This document shows positions 1-5,808 of a stretch of DNA of 5,814 bases, piece after piece. The notes beneath the pieces were generated by a model. The model worked only from the letters and a program-made list of their open reading frames with translations. It was not told the DNA's origin and made no database searches. The position numbers and the translations under genes were made by a program. The stretch is from positions 1-5,814 of the forward strand of contig CALESE010000192.1 of assembly GCA_937907205.1 (NCBI GenBank), given 5' to 3'. Source of the DNA: an uncultured Romboutsia sp. Lineage in GTDB: Bacteria > Bacillota > Clostridia > Peptostreptococcales > Peptostreptococcaceae. Position 1 is the stretch's first letter, and every line of letters starts with the position of its first letter.

Positions 1-4
1 ATTT

Positions 5-322
5 ATGGCTATAGGAATAATTTCAATATTAGAAGTTTTATTTGTAGTAGTAAGTATTTTATGTATATATTTATTAATTGCTAAAAAAGGAAAATATGTT
101 GATAAATTTGGAAAATTTGTAGTAATAGCAATGGTTATATTAGTATGTCTTTTAATAAATATAACTTCTTTGCCAAGTAACTATATTGAATATAAATTAA
201 TAGAAGTAGTTCTTATTATAATAAATTTATTAACAATAGCACTTTATCCAAATGAATTTAGAGTAAGTAGGATAATGCTTTCAATAATAGCAGCAATATC
301 TTTAATAATGTTTTTCATATAA
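5..322 (+). CDS. small integral membrane protein, unknown function
   Basis: This is a 105-residue, almost wholly hydrophobic protein that I do not recognise. About four membrane helices can be seen, near residues 4-25, 36-52, 65-82 and 88-105. A short basic loop (KKGK, residues 27-30) follows the first helix and a polar loop with NEFRVSR lies before the last, so little of the chain is outside the membrane. There is no catalytic motif and no cleavable signal peptide. The first ATG lies only four bases from the window edge, so its ribosome binding site cannot be seen and the true start could lie further upstream. It sits 81 bases before a second membrane protein on the same strand, with no T-tailed terminator between them, so the two may be co-transcribed. 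That both act on the membrane is an inference from composition only. Confidence 0.7.
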   Translation: MAIGIISILEVLFVVVSILCIYLLIAKKGKYVDKFGKFVVIAMVILVCLLINITSLPSNYIEYKLIEVVLIIINLLTIALYPNEFRVSRIMLSIIAAISLIMFFI

Positions 323-390
323 AGATTTAAACTATCACAAAATATAATTATTTTGAATATTATATTATGTAAATATAAATCAATATAAAA

Positions 391-395
391 GAGGT
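391..395 (+). promoter_or_regulatory. ribosome binding site of the DUF308-like gene
   Basis: GAGGT lies eight bases before the ATG at 404, which is good Shine-Dalgarno spacing and fixes the start of the following gene. Confidence 0.7.
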
Positions 396-403
396 AAGGT
401 AAA

Positions 404-901
404 ATGAAAAACATAATAAACAAAATGTTTGTTATTGAAAGTATCCTATTGGCTATACTAGGTATATTATTTTTTATAAAACTAATAGAATCTGTAATTG
501 TATTTAGCACAACAGCAGGTATTTTACTTGTAATAGTAGGAGCATTAGAAATTATAAGATGCTATAATAAGGAGTATAAAGAGTATTATATCTTTAATTC
601 TTTAGTAAATATTTTGTTTGGTTTAGTTTTGGCTCTTTATCCATTAAACACAGTAAGTACTTTATTATTAGTTTATGGAATACTTGCAATAGTAAAAGGG
701 TTATATTTACTTTTAGTAAGTGCAAAATTTAAAAAACTTAAAGTTGATATGAAAAATTTTGCATATGTATTATTAGTGATATTTGGTTTAATAATAGTTA
801 TAAATCCAGTATCATTGATAGCTTATATTCCATATATTATAGGTTTATATTTTATAATAATTTCTATTTTAAAAATTTATTTAGGGTATAAATTACAATA
901 A
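404..901 (+). CDS. HdeD/DUF308-like six-helix membrane protein
   Basis: The 165-residue protein appears to be built as three helix hairpins of about 50 residues each. Predicted membrane segments lie near residues 8-27, 32-53, 62-80, 84-106, 117-134 and 138-161. Hairpins two and three turn at similar Pro-containing motifs (ALYP at 77-80, VINP at 132-135), followed by a small/hydrophobic helix. This repeated pattern, the length and the short polar loops match the HdeD/DUF308 membrane family. The E. coli member HdeD is linked to acid resistance; the biochemical role of most other members is unknown, and no substrate can be assigned here. The ATG at 404 is supported by GAGGT eight bases upstream. 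The gene follows another small membrane protein and is ended by a strong hairpin terminator ten bases after the stop. Family assignment is by pattern rather than by search. Confidence 0.75.
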   Translation: MKNIINKMFVIESILLAILGILFFIKLIESVIVFSTTAGILLVIVGALEIIRCYNKEYKEYYIFNSLVNILFGLVLALYPLNTVSTLLLVYGILAIVKGLYLLLVSAKFKKLKVDMKNFAYVLLVIFGLIIVINPVSLIAYIPYIIGLYFIIISILKIYLGYKLQ

Positions 902-910
902 TACTTCAAT

Positions 911-942
911 AAAAATAGGTAGCTAAGTAGCTACCTATTTTT
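911..942 (+). terminator. intrinsic terminator after the membrane-protein pair
   Basis: A perfect 14-bp inverted repeat (arms 911-924 and 929-942, core TAGGTAGCT/AGCTACCTA) encloses the four-base loop AAGT. The right arm ends in TTTTT and the left arm begins with AAAAA, so it could stop transcription from either direction. It separates the upstream membrane genes from the HesB-like/topB operon. Confidence 0.9.
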
Positions 943-951
943 GTGTAAAAA

Positions 952-960
952 TGATATTAT
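952..960 (+). promoter_or_regulatory. possible extended -10 promoter for the HesB-like/topB operon
   Basis: TGATATTAT reads as an extended -10 (TGn followed by TATTAT), ten bases after the terminator and 32 bases before the ATG at 993. That places a start of transcription a little upstream of the ribosome binding site. No good -35 box is found at 16-18 bases, and AT-rich sequence gives many false -10 matches. A promoter is nonetheless expected here because the upstream transcript is terminated. Confidence 0.3.
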
Positions 961-977
961 AAAAGCATAATAAAAGT

Positions 978-983
978 AAGGAG
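978..983 (+). promoter_or_regulatory. ribosome binding site of the HesB-like gene
   Basis: AAGGAG lies nine bases before the ATG at 993. The next in-frame ATG (residue 3, at 999) would be 15 bases away, so the first ATG is preferred. Confidence 0.7.
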
Positions 984-992
984 AATATAAAA

Positions 993-1292
993 ATGGAAAT
1001 GAATATACTAATAACTCAAGAAGCTAAAAAGCAGTTAGATAAATTATTAGAAAAAAGTGATAAAAAATGTATAAGAATATTAACTAGATGTATAACAATG
1101 ACAACTGAAGCAAAACTAGACTTTGAATTAGATGAACCTAAGGAAAATGATAATTTATATGATGTAGATGGATATAAAGTTATAATAAATAAAGTACTAG
1201 ACTCTCAAATGAACGATATAATAATATCTTATGGTGGACTTTTAAGCAGAGATAAATTCTGTGTAGAAGCTGATTTTGGATTCTATTATTAA
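993..1292 (+). CDS. diverged HesB/IscA-fold (iron-sulfur biosynthesis domain) protein
   Basis: The 99-residue protein follows the layout of the HesB/IscA fold. It has an N-terminal helix (TQEAKKQLDKLLEK, residues 8-21), a strand of the IRI type (27-29), an LDFELDEP stretch (42-49) and a V-x-G-Y-K-V-I-I strand (58-65). A GG turn (81-82) near the C terminus completes the pattern. True A-type iron-sulfur carriers have one Cys after the IRI strand and a C-terminal CxC or CGC. Here Cys33 is near the first position, but only a single Cys90 lies near the C terminus and there is no CxC. It therefore resembles the HesB-like proteins of unknown role common in Firmicutes, and cluster binding cannot be assumed. 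It lies 14 bases before topB and shares its transcript. A functional tie to the topoisomerase is not established. Confidence 0.75.
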   Translation: MEMNILITQEAKKQLDKLLEKSDKKCIRILTRCITMTTEAKLDFELDEPKENDNLYDVDGYKVIINKVLDSQMNDIIISYGGLLSRDKFCVEADFGFYY

Positions 1293-1300
1293 AGAAGGGA
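1293..1300 (+). promoter_or_regulatory. ribosome binding site of topB
   Basis: AGAAGGGA sits directly after the HesB-like stop codon and six bases before the ATG at 1307. It has weaker pairing than the other sites in the window. The tight spacing supports translation of topB from the shared mRNA. Confidence 0.55.
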
Positions 1301-1306
1301 AAAATT

Positions 1307-3430
1307 ATGAAAAAAATATTAGTATTAGCAGAAAAACCTTCAGTAGGAAGAGATATTGCATCTGTATTGGGGTGCAAAAATGAAAAAAATGGTTATATAG
1401 AAGGTCAAAAATATATAGTAACTTGGGCATTAGGCCATTTAGTAACATTAGCAGACCCTGAAAGTTATGGAGAAAAATATAAAAGTTGGAATATAGATGA
1501 TTTACCAATATTGCCAAAGTACTTAAAAACGGTAGTTATAAAAAAAAGTAGCAAACAGTTTAATACAGTAAAAGCCCAAATGAACAGGGAAGATGTATCT
1601 GAGATAGTTATAGCTACTGATGCAGGACGTGAGGGTGAGCTTGTTGCAAGATGGATAATAGAAAAAGTAAATGTAAATAAGCCATTAAAACGCCTTTGGA
1701 TATCATCAAGTACAGATAAAGCAATAAAAGAAGGATTTAGTAAATTAAAAAATGCAAAAGAGTATGAAAATCTATATAATTCAGCAATAGCAAGAGCAGA
1801 GGCTGATTGGATTGTTGGTATAAATGGTACACGTGCTTTAACAACAAGACATAATGCACAACTTTCTTGTGGTAGAGTGCAAACACCAACAATAGCATTA
1901 ATATTAAAAAGAGAAGAAGAAATACAAAACTTTAGATCAAAAAAGTATTATGGAATAAACTTAGTTTGTGAAAAAGGAAATAGTAATATTAATTTTACAT
2001 GGGTTGATAAAAATAATTCAAGCAATACATTTAATGAAGAAAAGATAGATTCTATAATAAATAATATAAAAAATAATATAAAAAATAAAGATTTAAAAAT
2101 AATTAATATAGAAAAAATAAAAAAGAAAAAATATGCTCCATCACTTTATGATTTAACAGAGCTTCAAAGAGATGCCAATAAAATATATGGTTACTCGGCA
2201 AAAGAAACTTTATCTATAATGCAAAAACTATATGAACATCATAAAGTTCTTACATACCCTAGAACAGATTCAAGATATTTGACTAGGGATATTGTAGACA
2301 CTTTATATGATAGAGTAAAAGCAGTAAATATAAGTGATTATTCTAAAGTATGTAATAAAATACTAAAGTCAAAAATAAAGGTAAATAAATCATTTGTTGA
2401 TGATTCAAAAGTAAGTGATCATCATGCAATAATACCAACAGAAGAAAGAGTATTTTTAGGAGATTTAAGTGATAAAGAAAGAAAAATATTTGACCTAGTA
2501 GTAAAAAGATTTTTAGCAGTACTTTGTCCACCTTATGAATATGAAGAAACTTCAATAAAAGCAGTTATAGATAAAGAAAACTTTATTGCAAAAGGTAATA
2601 AAGTAATATCTTTAGGGTGGAAAGAAACTTATAAAGATGAAGAAGATGAATTAGCGTTTATTCCAGGAATAAAAAATAATGACATTTTAAAGGTATATAA
2701 GTTAAATAAAGTAATTGGACAAACTAACCCACCATCATATTTAAATGAAGCAACACTTTTAACTGCTATGGAAAAAAATAACTTAGGAACAGTTGCAACT
2801 AGAGCAGATATAATTGAAAAATTATTTAATTCTTTCTTAATAGAGAAAAAAGGAAAAGATATACATATAACATCTAAAGGAAAACAGTTATTAGATTTAG
2901 TTCCAAAAGAATTAAAGTCACCAGAACTTACAAGTAATTGGGAACAAAAATTACTAGACATATCAAAAGGTAAATTAAATAAAAATATATTTATAAATGA
3001 AATGAAGAATTATTCTAAAGATATAGTTAAAGAAATAAAAAATAGTAACTCTAAATTTAAGCATGACAACCTTACTAAAAATAAATGCCCAGAATGTGGA
3101 AAGTATATGCTTGAGGTAAATGGTAAAAAAGGAAAAATGCTAGTTTGTGAAGATAGAGAATGTAACACTAGAAAAACTGTATCACAAATAACAAATTCAC
3201 GATGTCCGATATGCCATAAAAGGTTAGAGCTTAGAGGTGTAGGTGAAGGGAAAATATTTGTATGTAGTTGTGGACATAGAGAAAAATTAAGTTCTTTTAA
3301 TAAGCGAAAATTGGAAGAAAAGAACAAGGCTTCTAAAAAAGATATAAACAAATATTTAAAAAATCAAAATAAAAATGTAGAAAGTTTTAATAATCCATTT
3401 GCAGAAGCTTTAGCAAAGCTTAAAAAATAA
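1307..3430 (+). CDS. topB: DNA topoisomerase III (type IA), full length
   Basis: This enzyme cuts one DNA strand, passes another through and reseals it, mainly decatenating and resolving recombination or replication intermediates in the cytoplasm. The 707 residues are close to the length of Firmicute TopB (about 730). The N-terminal Toprim domain carries AEKPSVGRDIA (residues 8-18, metal-binding Glu9) and ATDAGREGELVARWI (103-117). The type IA core has ARAEADWIVGINGTRA (162-177) and SCGRVQTPT (187-195). LTYPRTDSRYL (315-325) gives the active-site Tyr317, and DHHAIIPTE (371-379) and GTVATRADIIEKL (494-506) follow. The C terminus holds two zinc-ribbon motifs, Cys594/597/614/619 and Cys633/636/653/655, then a Lys-rich tail ending NNPFAEALAKLKK. 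From memory this tail closely resembles that of Bacillus subtilis TopB. The second Asp of the Toprim DxDxE is Gly107, a variant that I recall as usual in this subfamily. No truncation or frameshift is seen. Confidence 0.97.
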   Translation: MKKILVLAEKPSVGRDIASVLGCKNEKNGYIEGQKYIVTWALGHLVTLADPESYGEKYKSWNIDDLPILPKYLKTVVIKKSSKQFNTVKAQMNREDVSEIVIATDAGREGELVARWIIEKVNVNKPLKRLWISSSTDKAIKEGFSKLKNAKEYENLYNSAIARAEADWIVGINGTRALTTRHNAQLSCGRVQTPTIALILKREEEIQNFRSKKYYGINLVCEKGNSNINFTWVDKNNSSNTFNEEKIDSIINNIKNNIKNKDLKIINIEKIKKKKYAPSLYDLTELQRDANKIYGYSAKETLSIMQKLYEHHKVLTYPRTDSRYLTRDIVDTLYDRVKAVNISDYSKVCNKILKSKIKVNKSFVDDSKVSDHHAIIPTEERVFLGDLSDKERKIFDLVVKRFLAVLCPPYEYEETSIKAVIDKENFIAKGNKVISLGWKETYKDEEDELAFIPGIKNNDILKVYKLNKVIGQTNPPSYLNEATLLTAMEKNNLGTVATRADIIEKLFNSFLIEKKGKDIHITSKGKQLLDLVPKELKSPELTSNWEQKLLDISKGKLNKNIFINEMKNYSKDIVKEIKNSNSKFKHDNLTKNKCPECGKYMLEVNGKKGKMLVCEDRECNTRKTVSQITNSRCPICHKRLELRGVGEGKIFVCSCGHREKLSSFNKRKLEEKNKASKKDINKYLKNQNKNVESFNNPFAEALAKLKK

Positions 3431-3606
3431 AGAAAAATTAATATAAAAGATTATAACTAGAGAAAATAGCCTTAAGGTAGTAATAAAGGATAGTTAGAAA
3501 TTTACACAAGCATAAGTGCATAAACTTATATTAAGAGATTATTAAAATAATAATTTATATTAAAAAATAAAAACTTGGATATACTCCAAATAAAGGAGTT
3601 GAGCTT
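3431..3606 (+). other. 176-base non-coding stretch with several possible hairpins
   Basis: No ORF or T-tailed terminator is seen between topB and the next small gene. Inverted repeats can be read in order. TAACTA (3454-3459) pairs with TAGTTA (3491-3496), around CCTT (3470-3473) with AAGG (3486-3489). ATAAGT (3512-3517) pairs with ACTTAT (3524-3529) over a six-base loop. TTGGA (3575-3579) pairs with TCCAA (3585-3589). Individually these are short and AT-rich. The region may be a folded leader of the small gene, a processed spacer, or plain AT-rich intergenic DNA. It matches no riboswitch class that I recognise. A TTTACA at 3501-3506 resembles a -35 box, but no good -10 follows at 16-18 bases. 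Confidence 0.35.
3583..3599 (+). promoter_or_regulatory. possible hairpin covering the ribosome binding site of the small gene
   Basis: ACTCC (3583-3587) is complementary to GGAGT (3595-3599), the core of the Shine-Dalgarno site AAAGGAG at 3592-3598, across an A/T loop of seven bases. ACTCC also overlaps TCCAA (3585-3589), which can instead pair with TTGGA (3575-3579). The two five-base stems cannot form together, so an on/off translational switch is conceivable. The stems are short, so this remains tentative. Confidence 0.3.
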
Positions 3607-3756
3607 ATGGAAAATATAGACAATAGGGAGTTAGAAAATATAACAATTGATGAAAATATAAAAAATAGATTATCAGAAATACTAGATATAATAAACTCAA
3701 AAGCAAGTGATGAAGAAAAGATAAAATCTTTAAAAAATCAAGCTAAAATAAATTAA
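3607..3756 (+). CDS. 49-residue small acidic/basic helical protein, unknown
   Basis: An ATG at 3607 is preceded by AAAGGAG (3592-3598) with ideal eight-base spacing and opens 49 codons to a TAA at 3754-3756. The protein starts MENIDNRELENITIDEN and continues with a charged, probably helical part, RLSEILDIINSK (residues 21-32). It ends in a Lys-rich tail, SLKNQAKIN. It has no Cys, no membrane segment and no signal peptide, so it should be cytoplasmic and could be a short helical or coiled-coil binding partner. I recognise no family, and it is not the Spo0E-like type of small protein. A terminator begins at the stop codon, which together with the ribosome binding site argues that it is a real gene. 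It may be transcribed from the topB operon, since no terminator lies between, or from its own promoter, which I could not locate. Confidence 0.65.
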   Translation: MENIDNRELENITIDENIKNRLSEILDIINSKASDEEKIKSLKNQAKIN

Positions 3757-3789
3757 AAAAAGGCAGGTTGTTAAGTACCTGCCTTTTTT
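3756..3789 (+). terminator. intrinsic terminator after the small gene
   Basis: GGCAGGT (3762-3768) pairs with ACCTGCC (3777-3783) over an eight-base loop. The stem is extended by six A:T pairs (3756-3761 with 3784-3789), and a run of six T follows the GC core. It overlaps the last base of the preceding stop codon and marks the end of the topB/small-gene transcription unit. Confidence 0.9.
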
Positions 3790-3844
3790 GTTGTTTGGTA
3801 TAAATACATCAAATAAATAAAAATATTTAAATAATTTATTTTTT

Positions 3845-3871
3845 TATCATTAAATTGATATGTATTATCAT
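3845..3871 (+). promoter_or_regulatory. possible operator: three TATCA/TGATA half-sites
   Basis: TATCAT (3845-3850), TGATA (3856-3860) and TATCAT (3866-3871) alternate in orientation. Their centres lie 10-11 bases apart, about one helical turn. They sit just upstream of a consensus -10 box, where a repressor or activator of the esterase/ATP-grasp operon could bind. In such AT-rich DNA short repeats arise by chance, so this is suggestive only. Confidence 0.3.
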
Positions 3872-3879
3872 ATTATAAT
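3850..3879 (+). promoter_or_regulatory. probable promoter of the esterase/ATP-grasp operon
   Basis: TATAAT at 3874-3879 is a perfect -10 box, about 40 bases before the esterase ATG. The best-spaced -35 is a weak TTAAAT (3850-3855, 18-base spacer). The better TTGATA (3855-3860) is only 13 bases away. A poor -35 next to the half-sites would fit a regulated promoter. A very AT-rich stretch at 3811-3845 upstream could act as an UP element. Confidence 0.45.
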
Positions 3880-3907
3880 CTATATTATTTTAATAACCTT
3901 TTAAGAG

Positions 3908-3914
3908 AGGAGGT
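3908..3914 (+). promoter_or_regulatory. strong ribosome binding site of the esterase
   Basis: AGGAGGT, a full match to the 16S anti-Shine-Dalgarno, lies six bases before the ATG at 3921. It is the strongest site in the window and settles the start. Confidence 0.85.
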
Positions 3915-3920
3915 AAATTT

Positions 3921-4676
3921 ATGAAAGTACAATACTTTAAGGAATATAGTAAATGTCTAAATAGAGATATGGAATTTAAAGTATATGGACATTCAGGTCA
4001 ACCGATATTAGTTTTTCCTGCGCAAGATGGAAGGTATTACGACTTTGAAAACTTTAAAATGGTAGATAGTGTATATGATTTAATAGATAGTGGTAAAGTA
4101 CAGCTATTTTGTTGTGATAGTATAGATAAAGAGTCTTGGTCTTTAAAAAATGGAGATAATAGACATCGTATATATATACACGAGCAATGGTATTATTACA
4201 TAATAAATGAATTAGTACCGAGAATATTTGATATTAATTCTTATAATAACTATGGAAGATACTATGATGGAATAATAACAGCAGGCTGTTCATTAGGTGC
4301 AACTCATGCAGTTAATTTTATGTTTAGAAGACCAGACATATTTAAAGGAACAATTGGGCTTAGTGGATATTATGACAGTGATATTTTCTTTGATAATTAT
4401 TGTGATGAATTAGTATATAATAACTCACCAATAAAGTATATACAAGGGATGGATTATGATCATCCTAATATTTCAATGTATAGAAATAACAAAATAGTTT
4501 TGTGCTGTGGACAAGGTGCATGGGAAGATTTAATGATAGATAGTATAAATAGAATGAAAGAATTACTAAATTATAAAAATATACCTGCATGGATTGATAT
4601 ATGGGGAAAAGATGTAGATCACGATTGGAATTGGTGGAAAATTCAGTTTCCATATTTTTTAAATAATATTGTATAA
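3921..4676 (+). CDS. cytoplasmic alpha/beta-hydrolase, esterase D-like (PF00756 type)
   Basis: The 251-residue protein has the serine-hydrolase layout. PILVFPAQDGRYYDFENF (residues 28-45) is the oxyanion-side strand. The nucleophile elbow is AGCSLGATHA (121-130), with Ser124 in GxSxG. LCCGQGAWEDLM (194-205) holds the likely acid Asp203, and KDVDHDWNWW (230-239) gives the catalytic His234. All three catalytic residues are therefore present in the expected order. The HDWxxW end and NFMFRRPDIFKG (132-143) are typical of the putative esterase family that includes esterase D and mycolyltransferase-like folds. There is no signal peptide or membrane segment, so it acts inside the cell. The substrate is unknown. 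The gene is first in an operon, 19 bases before an ATP-grasp ligase, which suggests it cuts or transfers an acyl or ester group on the ligase's substrate or product. That link is inference. Confidence 0.88.
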   Translation: MKVQYFKEYSKCLNRDMEFKVYGHSGQPILVFPAQDGRYYDFENFKMVDSVYDLIDSGKVQLFCCDSIDKESWSLKNGDNRHRIYIHEQWYYYIINELVPRIFDINSYNNYGRYYDGIITAGCSLGATHAVNFMFRRPDIFKGTIGLSGYYDSDIFFDNYCDELVYNNSPIKYIQGMDYDHPNISMYRNNKIVLCCGQGAWEDLMIDSINRMKELLNYKNIPAWIDIWGKDVDHDWNWWKIQFPYFLNNIV

Positions 4677-4682
4677 GAATTT

Positions 4683-4690
4683 AGGGAGAT
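4683..4690 (+). promoter_or_regulatory. ribosome binding site of the ATP-grasp gene
   Basis: AGGGAGAT lies five bases before the ATG at 4696, inside the 19-base gap after the esterase stop, which supports that start and coupled expression. Confidence 0.65.
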
Positions 4691-4695
4691 AAGAT

Positions 4696-5808
4696 ATGAG
4701 TATTTTAACTATAGAAAAACCAACTGAAAATACTAAATCAAGGAGTACGACTGTAAATGTAGTATTTATTTCACCTCATTTCCCTTTATATTTTCATAAT
4801 TTTTGTAGTAGATTAAAAGAAAGAGGAGCAAATGTATTAGGTATAGGTGATGAAAATTATAATTTAATAAGTAGAGAAACTAAAGAGTCTTTAACTGAGT
4901 ACTATAAAGTATCTAATTTAAAAAATTTAGAAGAAGTCAAAAAGGCTTGTGAATTTTACGAAAATAAATATGGTAAGATTAATTGGATAGAATCTCAAAA
5001 TGAATATTGGCTAGAAACAGAAGCAAATCTTAGAAGTGAATTTAATGTAAGTACAGGAACTAAAATAGAAAACATGGGGTCAATAAAATATAAATCAAAA
5101 ATGAAATCTATATATGAAAAAGCAGGCGTTCCAGTAGCTAGATATAACTTAGTTACAACTTTTGAAAATTCACTTGAATTTATTAAAGATGTGAGATATC
5201 CAGTAGTAGTAAAACCTGATAATGGAGTTGGAGCATCATCTACATATAAATTAAATAATTATGATGACTTAACACATTTTTTTGAAACTAAAAATGATAA
5301 CATATTATATATAATGGAAGAGTTTGTATTTGGACATGTAGAAACTTTTGATGGAATAGCAGATTCTAATAAAAATATATTAATAGCGTCTAGTCATGTT
5401 ATGATATATTCTATAATGGACTGTGTAAATGAAAATAAAGAAGCAGCTTTTTATAGTAAACCAATTAAAGGAACAGATTTGGAAATAATCGGAGCTAAAG
5501 TAGTAAAAGAATTTGATACGAGAAGTAGATTTTTCCACTTTGAATTTTTTAGGTTAGATAAAGATAAAGAAGGTCTTGGAAAAAAAGGTGATATAGTAGG
5601 CCTTGAAGTTAATATGAGAGCACCAGGAGCATATATGCCTGATATGATAAATTACACGTATGATATAGATATTTATTCAGCTTGGGCAGATATGTTAATC
5701 TATGATAAGTCATTTATTAATGTAGATGTAAAATATTGCGTAGGATATGTAAGTAGAAGAAATATAGTAAACGAACTTAATAATAAAGGTATAAAAACTA
5801 TTAAATAA
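4696..5808 (+). CDS. ATP-grasp carboxylate-amine/thiol ligase-like protein
   Basis: ATP-grasp enzymes activate a carboxylate as acyl phosphate with ATP and join it to an amine, thiol or similar group. The 370-residue protein starts with a polar tail, then a Rossmann-like pre-grasp domain (VNVVFISPHFPLYFHNFC, 20-37; GANVLGIGDE, 44-53). The grasp fold follows: KSKMKSIYEKAGVPVARY (133-150), then YPVVVKPDNGVGASS (168-182) with ATP-binding Lys173 and the glycine loop. MEEFVFGHVETFDG (207-220) carries hinge-region acids. HFEFF (281-285, Glu283) and GLEVNMRAPG (302-311, Glu304 and Asn306) give the Mg ligands. All key residues are present, so it should be active. Annotations of such genes as carbamoyl-phosphate synthase large subunit reflect the shared fold only. 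It ends soon after YVSRRN (351-356), which looks short at the C terminus for this group. The substrate is unknown, and the operon may run on past the window. Confidence 0.88.
   Translation: MSILTIEKPTENTKSRSTTVNVVFISPHFPLYFHNFCSRLKERGANVLGIGDENYNLISRETKESLTEYYKVSNLKNLEEVKKACEFYENKYGKINWIESQNEYWLETEANLRSEFNVSTGTKIENMGSIKYKSKMKSIYEKAGVPVARYNLVTTFENSLEFIKDVRYPVVVKPDNGVGASSTYKLNNYDDLTHFFETKNDNILYIMEEFVFGHVETFDGIADSNKNILIASSHVMIYSIMDCVNENKEAAFYSKPIKGTDLEIIGAKVVKEFDTRSRFFHFEFFRLDKDKEGLGKKGDIVGLEVNMRAPGAYMPDMINYTYDIDIYSAWADMLIYDKSFINVDVKYCVGYVSRRNIVNELNNKGIKTIK

Noticed and set aside
343..348. Perfect TATAAT upstream of the DUF308-like gene
   Set aside because: No acceptable -35 at 15-19 bases. It falls within an AT-only hairpin (338-355), and such matches are expected by chance in this DNA.
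338..355. Hairpin CAAAATA/TATTTTG between the two membrane genes as a terminator
   Set aside because: The stem is nearly all A:T and no T run follows, so it would not terminate well.
244..510. Reverse-strand open frame of 88 codons across the two membrane genes
   Set aside because: It overlaps two better-supported + strand genes, has no clear ribosome binding site and is the mirror of AT-rich hydrophobic codons.
2343..3351. Several reverse-strand open frames inside topB (2343-2555, 2629-2961, 3010-3351)
   Set aside because: They lie wholly within a clear topoisomerase gene, show low-complexity Leu/Phe/Ser-rich translations, and are shadows of its codons.
3470..3477. CCTTAAGG palindrome as an operator or attachment core
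   Set aside because: Eight bases alone are too short, and there are no flanking repeats or integrase gene.
3860..3904. 14-codon frame upstream of the esterase as a leader peptide
   Set aside because: It has no ribosome binding site, its ATG lies upstream of the likely -10 box and so would not be transcribed, and its content is AT-rich Ile/Tyr/Leu.
4465..4653. Reverse-strand frame within the esterase
   Set aside because: It overlaps the conserved catalytic end of the esterase and has no own signals.
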